Positions 1-5,549 of a stretch of 15,124 nucleotides of DNA are shown here, in pieces (within the stretch, counting starts at the first letter, position 1; every line of letters begins with the position of its first letter). Source of the stretch: Verrucomicrobiales bacterium (lineage in GTDB: Bacteria; Verrucomicrobiota; Verrucomicrobiia; Limisphaerales; J093). The stretch is from positions 1 to 15,124 of the forward strand of contig JACKPW010000056.1 of NCBI GenBank assembly GCA_024233215.1, written 5' to 3'. A program made the translations under genes and the position numbers. The notes beneath the pieces were generated by a model. The model saw nothing but the letters and a program-made list of their open reading frames with translations. It was not told the DNA's origin and ran no database searches.

Positions 1-152
1 CCGAATTCAATTCGGCAGACCGTCCGAACCTCCGAACGCCTGCAGATTTGGAAATCCGCGCGACGACTTTGTCACTGACCCTGTCGGAGTGACCGGCCCG
101 CTCCTCAGGGTTCTTGTGTGCAATGGGTCCGGGAACTACAGTTGCGTCTTTC
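1..152 (+). promoter_or_regulatory. Upstream region of the GH2 gene with three inverted repeats
   Basis: No gene is seen here. Three short inverted repeats are visible: CCGAATT-C-AATTCGG at 1-15, GATTT-GG-AAATC at 45-56 and GTCACT-N11-AGTGAC at 71-93. The last two could be operators for the GH2 gene. The first could be the tail of an upstream terminator, although no T-run follows it inside the window. No convincing -35/-10 pair was found. A regulatory role is inference from position only. Confidence 0.25.
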
Positions 153-3100
153 ATGATTCAGTCACCTTGTCCCACAGGCCGTTGGGTTGCGCTGGCCGCA
201 GCCGTCACCTTGGCGACTTCCCTCCGGGCGGAGACGCCCTCCTATGTCTGGATGGAAGGCGAGTCCGCCCAAACCACGTTCGACGTCACCGTTGGCGGTT
301 GGGGACGGACGCACTTTCTGTCGCAGGGGAAATGGCTCCACGTCAGCATCGACGCGGACAAGGTCGGGAGCACGGTGCCGGATGAAGGCATTCTGCTGGA
401 ATACCGGTTTCAGTGTCCGGGTTTGGGCGCGTACGAGGTATGGAACCGCGTTGGTTTCGAGTTCGTGCGGTCGTCCTTCGACTGGCGGTTGGATGAGGGC
501 GACTGGAAGCGCGTGACTCCCGACGAACTGACCACCGACCTCATGGAGTTGTCGCGCTGGTGCGAGGTGGCGTGGCTGAGGCTGGGGGAGCAAACCCTGG
601 CGGAAGGGGAGCACCGGTTGCAGATCCGCCTGCCCAAGCTCAAGAACGACCAGGGCAAATGGCAACGGGTGCTTTACGCCTCGGATGCGCTCTGCCTGTG
701 CCGGGGCGCGTTCCGTCCCAACTCGAGATTCAAGCCCGACGAGTCGGGTCGCGACCCGAAAGATAATGTGGCGGCGGTCGTGGTGTTCCGACCTCCGGAC
801 GCCGCGCCGGGGAGACGCACGAGCGTGGAACTGCGGGGTGTTTGGGAAGTGGCCCGCGATGACGAGCAACTTCCCGGGGAAGTGGCCGCACCGATGCGGA
901 CCCTCCCGGAGGATCCGGTCTGGCACGCCATCCCGGTTCCCAGCGACAAAAACCAGGCGCGCGAGGATCTGATCTTCGCCCACCGTCTCTGGTATCGCAC
1001 GCGGGTGTTCGTGCCGGCGTCGATGGCGGGTCGCGCGTTCCACCTCAACTTTCCCTGCAACAACCTGAACACGACGATCCACGTCAACGGCGTCTACTGC
1101 GGGTTCGAGAAAAACCCGTTTGTGCCGTTTCAGGTGGACGTGACGAAGGGGGTGCGGCCCGGGCAGGTGAATGAAATCATGGTGGGTATTCGCGACACCT
1201 GGTACGGACGTTCGGCGGATCCGCAGCGGCCCATGAAACTGCGCCGGACCTTCAACATCCCGATCGACTTCTTCTCGGAAGGATTTCAGGACCTGGATTA
1301 CCCGGTTTGGAATTGCCCGCAGGCGGGGATTCTCGCCACGCCGGAATTCGTGGCAGCGGGCGGCGCCGTCTACGCCGCGGACGTGTTTGTGAAGCCGTCG
1401 GTGGCGAAGCAGCAGCTGGAAGCCGAAATCACATTGAACAACACCTCCGCGAACGCAGTTTCCGGTGAGATCCTCTGGTGGGCGGTGAACGACGCTTCCG
1501 GTGCGGTGGAACAGGAGTTTGCCCCGCAGTCGTTTCGGATTGCCGGTAACGAAACGAAGACCTTGGCGCTGACGGGAGGCTGGACGGACCCGAAACTCTG
1601 GTGGCCGGATGCCCCGAACCTGTACCGTCTGCGGACGACCCTGGTGGTGGATGGCCAACCCGTGGACGTGAAGGAGACGTTGTTCGGCTTCCGCGAATGG
1701 CGCCGGGAAGGCACGCAGTTCACCTTGAACGGCGTGGTCTGGCACATGTGGGCCGACCTGATCGGCGGAGAGCGTTCACCGGAGGACTGGCTGGCCGCCT
1801 ACCGGCGCACGCATCAACGGACGGCCCGCATCAGCACCGCCGGCCAGGCGGGACACGAATCCCGCTGGCTCGGCATGGAACCGCGGGAGGCACTGGAATT
1901 CTGCGACCGCAACGGGGTGGTCGTTCGCCGCAACACCACCCTCGACGGCGAGCGGATCGGCAGCAACTTCAGCGAGAAGGATCCGGAAACCGTCCGGCAG
2001 CAGGGCGGCTCGGAACTCAAGCTGGCCCTGATGAAGAACTGGCGGGACCAATGCGTGGCGCAGGTGAAAGGCGAGCGAAACCATCCCTCGATCCAGGTCT
2101 GGTCGATCGAAAACGAGTTCGCCTACATCAACCTCATCAACCTGCTTGGCAACTCGCCCAACATGGACCGTTACGAGGAGGAGATCACGCGGACCCACGA
2201 CGCGGTGATGGCCGTGGACCCAACCCGTTCGGTCATGACCGATGGCGGCGGCGCGATGAAGGGGAACACGCTCGGGGTGGCCGGCGACCACTACGTCGCC
2301 ACGCTTGACGGACGCTATCCCGATCTGGCGTATGAGCCGTTTCCCGAGGGTGGCGGACGCGGGAGGTGGAAGTGGGACCAGCTACGACCCCGTTTCATCG
2401 GCGAGGACTACTATGCCACCGGCATCAACCCGGCCGACTACGCGACGTGGGGCGGCGAGGTGGCGTTCCAGGGGAAGGCTGCGACCCGCGATGCGATGGC
2501 CGTTTGCTATCGGATGCTGAACGAAGGCTATCGCTGGGGCGGGCATTACGCGGCGTGGCATTTCTGGATCGGAAGCGAGGGCGGACCGGCGCAATGGGGT
2601 TCAAACAACCCCCGCGCCGTCCTGGTTCGCCAATGGAACTGGACCTTCGGCTCCGGTGAAAAGGTCCGACGCACATTCGGCATCTTCAACGACACGCAGT
2701 ACGCCGACCCGATGACCTTCACCCGGCGGCTGGTGGTCGATGGCCGGGAGATCTACGCCCGGGCGACCACGCACACGGTGGCCCCGGGGACGGCGGAGAA
2801 GTTCGACGAGGACATCGCGATGCCGGTCGTAGGTACCCGAGCGGAAGGGGAGTTAAGCCTGACGCTGAGCGTGGCAGGTGAGGAGATCTATCGCGACTCG
2901 AAGGCAATTTCGATCCTCCCGAAGCCGGGAGTGACGGAGATCGACGCAGCCGCCGTGGGGGTATTGGATCCGGCGGGACAGACGACGGCTTTGTTGCGGC
3001 GGCTGGGTCAGCGATTCACCGCTGTGCAATCCCTGAACAACCTCCCGGATGCCGTCAAAGTTCTGATCATCGGCCCCAATGGCATCGACGCGGTGAACAG

Positions 3101-5243
3101 CACTTCCACCCGATTGGCGGTGCTGGCCTCGGAGGGCCGGGCCGTGGTCGTGCTCGATCAGGACCATCCCCTGCGGTACCAGGCCATCCCCGCCGAGATG
3201 GAACTTGCGCCGCGATTCCGGAAGAACGACTTCGGCACCGAAGTTCCCACGGCGGAAGGTCGGACCGCGTTCATCGAGGATGCGTCCCACCCGGCGCTGC
3301 GCGACCTGCAGGACAAGGACTTTTTCACCTGGGGGCCCAACCGCCTGGTCTTCCGCAACGCCTACGTGAAACCGACGCGCGGGGGGAAGAGCCTCATCCA
3401 GTGCGGCCCGCGGCTCCAGTATTCCGCGCTGGTCGAGATCCCGGTTGGGCAGGGTGTCATGTATTTGTGTCAACTCGGTCTCGGCGATGAAGTCGCCTCC
3501 AATACGGTTGCGCAACAGCTCCTGTCGAACCTCATCCGTTGCGGGGCCGCCTACAAACTCGAGCACGCGAATGTGGCCACGGTCATCGAGGACGAAGAAC
3601 TCGGCCGGGCCGTGGAAGCCATCGGCCTGCAATCCGCGCCGGCCGCCAACGCCCTCGCCGCCATCCAGGATGCCGACCGGAAAATCGCTCTGGTTTCGGC
3701 AACGCCCGCGAACCTGAAGCTTCTGGCGGACCACCCGGATGCCCTCGGCGCCTTCTGGCAACGCGCTGGCACATTGCTGCTCTGCGGGCTCACCCCTGAC
3801 GGCCTGGCGGACTACAACCGGATCGTCGGCGTGGATCACGTCATCCGACCGTTCAAACGCGAACGCGTCACCTTCCCCCCGGTGCGCAACCCGCTCACCG
3901 CCGGGCTGACCACCGGCGATATCGTGATGTTGTCCGGCAAACGCATCTTCGGCTGGACCGCCGATGAGTATGTGGCTTCCGACGTGTTCACCTACGTGGT
4001 GGATCTCGATGACATGGCGCCGTTCGCGAAAAGCGACTTCGGCAACTACGACAACATTGTGAACGGCTTCGTGGGTTCGGATGGCTGGCCGTTGATCATC
4101 GATTTCGAGTATCCCCCGAACGGGAGCCCATACGAGATCAACCTCAACCTCCCCCGCGAGGAGGCGATCCTCGAGTACACGCACGACCCCTCCGTGAACT
4201 ACAATCCGACCACGAAGATCGCGCTGCTGTTCGACAGCCACGACCGGGTCGAATACGACCTTGAACCCAATGGCGACGCGCAAACCTTCGCGATTGAGCC
4301 GCCCCACCGGGCGCGACGGGTGACGCTTCAGTTGGTCGACTGGCTCAACGATCCGGCGAAACGACCGATCATCGGCATCGACAACATCGCCCTCAAAGTC
4401 CGGCGTTCGCCCGAGTGGCATGCCACCGTGAAGCCGATGTTGAACCTCGGCGCGATGGTGCAATACGTGAAGGGCAAGGGCGGCGTGGTGTTGTGCAACC
4501 TGAACTTCCAGGAGACCGAGGCGGTGCCGGTCAACCAGACCAAGAAGCGCACGATCCTGGCCACGGTCCTGCGCAACCTGAAGGCGCCCTTCTCAGGGGC
4601 CCGCACGATCATTGCCGGCGGCAACCTCGTCTGCACCCCCATCGACCTCCATACCAAGGCAACGACCTACAAGGACGAGCGGGGTTGGTTCGGCGACCCA
4701 CGCCGTAACCTCAAGGCCCTGCCGCCGGGCGAACACGTCTTTGCCGGCGTGACATACAACGTCTACGAAATGCCCACCTCGCCGGTGCCGCAGGTGCTGA
4801 TGCTCGGGGGCCGCGGTGTCCCTGGCAACCTGCCCGACGAAATCACCGGCATCCCGGTCCGGACGAAGGCCGACGCGTTGTTCTTCCTGCACACCGCCCG
4901 ACTCGACCGCCGCATGAACGAACGCGAACGCGAGCAGAAGAAACGCTTCGAGCTCTGCAAATACGTCATCCATTACGCCGATGGCGAAACCAGCGAGGTA
5001 CCGGTGATCGCCGAGAGGGATATTGATCACTTCGCACAGAAGGAGCCGAAGGCCCTTCCCGGAGCGCAAGTCGCCTGGACCGCCCCCTTCGACAACTCCG
5101 ACGAAAGCGCCGTGGTTTACGCCCGGCAGTGGAACAACCCGCGTCCTGACGTGGAAATCGAGTCCGTCGACCTCGTGTATGGAACGGACAAGGACCGCGG
5201 GGTGCCGGCGTTGATCGCCATCACCGCCGCCTCCGCGCCTTGA
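153..5243 (+). CDS. Giant secreted GH2-type glycoside hydrolase (beta-galactosidase/glucuronidase-like)
   Basis: Predicted exported glycosidase, 1,696 residues from ATG 153. TTG 114 and ATG 123 are in-frame alternatives. ATG 153 gives the cleanest signal peptide (residues 1-26, ending SLRA before ETPSY), but no start has a strong ribosome site. Order of modules: a carbohydrate-binding-like beta-sandwich (about 27-190); a GH2 sugar-binding domain (about 227-355); a GH2 Ig-like domain (about 409-516, ending FGFREW); a TIM barrel (about 526-815). E655 in WSIENE is the expected acid/base and E751 in FIGEDYY the expected nucleophile, so activity looks intact. After the barrel come another Ig-like domain (about 842-925), two Rossmann/glutamine-amidotransferase-like segments (about 930-1140 and 1141-1230), a discoidin-like segment (about 1280-1395) and a C-terminal sandwich (about 1560-1696). 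Ordinary GH2 enzymes have about 600-1,050 residues. The sugar specificity cannot be read from the sequence. The domain boundaries are estimates by eye. Confidence 0.92.
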   Translation: MIQSPCPTGRWVALAAAVTLATSLRAETPSYVWMEGESAQTTFDVTVGGWGRTHFLSQGKWLHVSIDADKVGSTVPDEGILLEYRFQCPGLGAYEVWNRVGFEFVRSSFDWRLDEGDWKRVTPDELTTDLMELSRWCEVAWLRLGEQTLAEGEHRLQIRLPKLKNDQGKWQRVLYASDALCLCRGAFRPNSRFKPDESGRDPKDNVAAVVVFRPPDAAPGRRTSVELRGVWEVARDDEQLPGEVAAPMRTLPEDPVWHAIPVPSDKNQAREDLIFAHRLWYRTRVFVPASMAGRAFHLNFPCNNLNTTIHVNGVYCGFEKNPFVPFQVDVTKGVRPGQVNEIMVGIRDTWYGRSADPQRPMKLRRTFNIPIDFFSEGFQDLDYPVWNCPQAGILATPEFVAAGGAVYAADVFVKPSVAKQQLEAEITLNNTSANAVSGEILWWAVNDASGAVEQEFAPQSFRIAGNETKTLALTGGWTDPKLWWPDAPNLYRLRTTLVVDGQPVDVKETLFGFREWRREGTQFTLNGVVWHMWADLIGGERSPEDWLAAYRRTHQRTARISTAGQAGHESRWLGMEPREALEFCDRNGVVVRRNTTLDGERIGSNFSEKDPETVRQQGGSELKLALMKNWRDQCVAQVKGERNHPSIQVWSIENEFAYINLINLLGNSPNMDRYEEEITRTHDAVMAVDPTRSVMTDGGGAMKGNTLGVAGDHYVATLDGRYPDLAYEPFPEGGGRGRWKWDQLRPRFIGEDYYATGINPADYATWGGEVAFQGKAATRDAMAVCYRMLNEGYRWGGHYAAWHFWIGSEGGPAQWGSNNPRAVLVRQWNWTFGSGEKVRRTFGIFNDTQYADPMTFTRRLVVDGREIYARATTHTVAPGTAEKFDEDIAMPVVGTRAEGELSLTLSVAGEEIYRDSKAISILPKPGVTEIDAAAVGVLDPAGQTTALLRRLGQRFTAVQSLNNLPDAVKVLIIGPNGIDAVNSTSTRLAVLASEGRAVVVLDQDHPLRYQAIPAEMELAPRFRKNDFGTEVPTAEGRTAFIEDASHPALRDLQDKDFFTWGPNRLVFRNAYVKPTRGGKSLIQCGPRLQYSALVEIPVGQGVMYLCQLGLGDEVASNTVAQQLLSNLIRCGAAYKLEHANVATVIEDEELGRAVEAIGLQSAPAANALAAIQDADRKIALVSATPANLKLLADHPDALGAFWQRAGTLLLCGLTPDGLADYNRIVGVDHVIRPFKRERVTFPPVRNPLTAGLTTGDIVMLSGKRIFGWTADEYVASDVFTYVVDLDDMAPFAKSDFGNYDNIVNGFVGSDGWPLIIDFEYPPNGSPYEINLNLPREEAILEYTHDPSVNYNPTTKIALLFDSHDRVEYDLEPNGDAQTFAIEPPHRARRVTLQLVDWLNDPAKRPIIGIDNIALKVRRSPEWHATVKPMLNLGAMVQYVKGKGGVVLCNLNFQETEAVPVNQTKKRTILATVLRNLKAPFSGARTIIAGGNLVCTPIDLHTKATTYKDERGWFGDPRRNLKALPPGEHVFAGVTYNVYEMPTSPVPQVLMLGGRGVPGNLPDEITGIPVRTKADALFFLHTARLDRRMNEREREQKKRFELCKYVIHYADGETSEVPVIAERDIDHFAQKEPKALPGAQVAWTAPFDNSDESAVVYARQWNNPRPDVEIESVDLVYGTDKDRGVPALIAITAASAP

Positions 5244-5285
5244 AAGCGGTCCGGAAAAGACGTTTGATCGAACCATGAACCGAGC

Positions 5286-5333
5286 GACGGGGTCAGTTCT
5301 GCAGCTATTGACGGCGCTCTCTCCGTCAATAGT
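5286..5333. repeat. REP-like stem-loop with a GGGGTCAG head
   Basis: The segment begins with GACGGGGTCAGTTCTGCAG and continues into a perfect stem, CTATTGACGG (5305-5314) and CCGTCAATAG (5323-5332), with an 8-nt loop. No T-run follows on either side, so it is not a standard intrinsic terminator. From memory, a GGGGTCAG(T/G)TCT head followed by a TTGAC-bearing stem resembles the REP-type elements moved by REP-associated tyrosine transposases (RAYT, IS200-like Y1 family) in many bacteria. No transposase gene is in the window. It lies 43 bp after the GH2 stop codon. Confidence 0.6.
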
Positions 5334-5360
5334 GAGGACTAATCCCCAGAGCGGCCGCAC

Positions 5361-5417
5361 CGGTTCCAAGTCCCATTGCATGACAAACCGTTTGTTCTTG
5401 GGGCTCTCCAGGAACCG
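5361..5417 (+). repeat. Structured ~55-nt element, copy 1
   Basis: The outer arms CGGTTCC (5361-5367) and GGAACCG (5411-5417) are perfect reverse complements. Inside lies a second inverted repeat, ACAAAC-C-GTTTGT (5383-5395). The stretches TCCCATTGCATG (5371-5382) and GGCTCTCCA (5402-5410) recur in the same order and at nearly the same spacing in copy 2 (5495-5549), while the centre between them differs. This pattern of conserved flanks around a variable centre suggests a repeat family or a duplicated leader segment. Confidence 0.6.
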
Positions 5418-5428
5418 TCAACCGCCAA

Positions 5429-5491
5429 CGGAGGGCCGAGTTACACGAGGCCCTGACTTGATTCCAGGGACTCGTGGAACTCGTCCCTCCG
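5429..5491. repeat. Long hairpin: 27-bp stem, 9-nt loop
   Basis: The left arm (5429-5455) and right arm (5465-5491) are complementary at 24 of 27 positions, with single isolated mismatches at three places. The loop ACTTGATTC occupies 5456-5464. No poly-T tract follows on either strand, so it is not a classical terminator. It sits exactly between the two ~55-nt elements, starting 12 nt after the first and ending 3-4 nt before the second. It could be a palindromic mobile element (MITE/REP-like), a structured leader or part of a non-coding RNA. The sequence alone does not decide between these. Confidence 0.75.
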
Positions 5492-5494
5492 AGG

Positions 5495-5549
5495 AGGTTC
5501 CATGGTCCCATTGCATGCGCATTCGCGAAAGAAGGCTCTCCATGAACCG
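5495..5549 (+). repeat. Structured ~55-nt element, copy 2, covering the GH29-fusion start codon
   Basis: The segment matches copy 1 in GGTTCCA..GTCCCATTGCATG (5496-5517, one indel) and in GGCTCTCCA[T]GAACCG (5534-5549, one mismatch). Its arms GGTTC-(C)-ATGG (5496-5505) and CCATGAACC (5540-5548) can pair over 9 bp with one bulged C. That stem contains the ATG of the following gene at 5542-5544 and leaves the ribosome binding site in the loop. A role in translational control is possible but unproven. Confidence 0.5.
5528..5535 (+). promoter_or_regulatory. Ribosome binding site deciding the ATG 5542 start
   Basis: AAAGAAGG lies 6 nt before ATG 5542, which opens a textbook signal peptide. The frame stays open upstream to 5275 with further ATGs (for example 5515), but those have no comparable site and would read through the repeat elements, so they are rejected as starts. 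Confidence 0.75.

Noticed and set aside
2853..4463. A 536-codon minus-strand frame inside the GH2 gene (with another of 527 codons at 162-1745).
   Set aside because: The plus strand carries a continuous GH2 protein with signal peptide and catalytic motifs; the antisense translations are His/Arg/Gly-rich without recognisable features.
5305..5332. The GH2-downstream stem read as an intrinsic terminator.
   Set aside because: No T-run follows on either strand, and the GGGGTCAG head fits a REP-like element better.
5275..5541. An 89-residue N-terminal extension of the GH29 fusion protein.
   Set aside because: It would be translated from repeat elements and would bury the signal peptide; the strong ribosome site is in front of ATG 5542.
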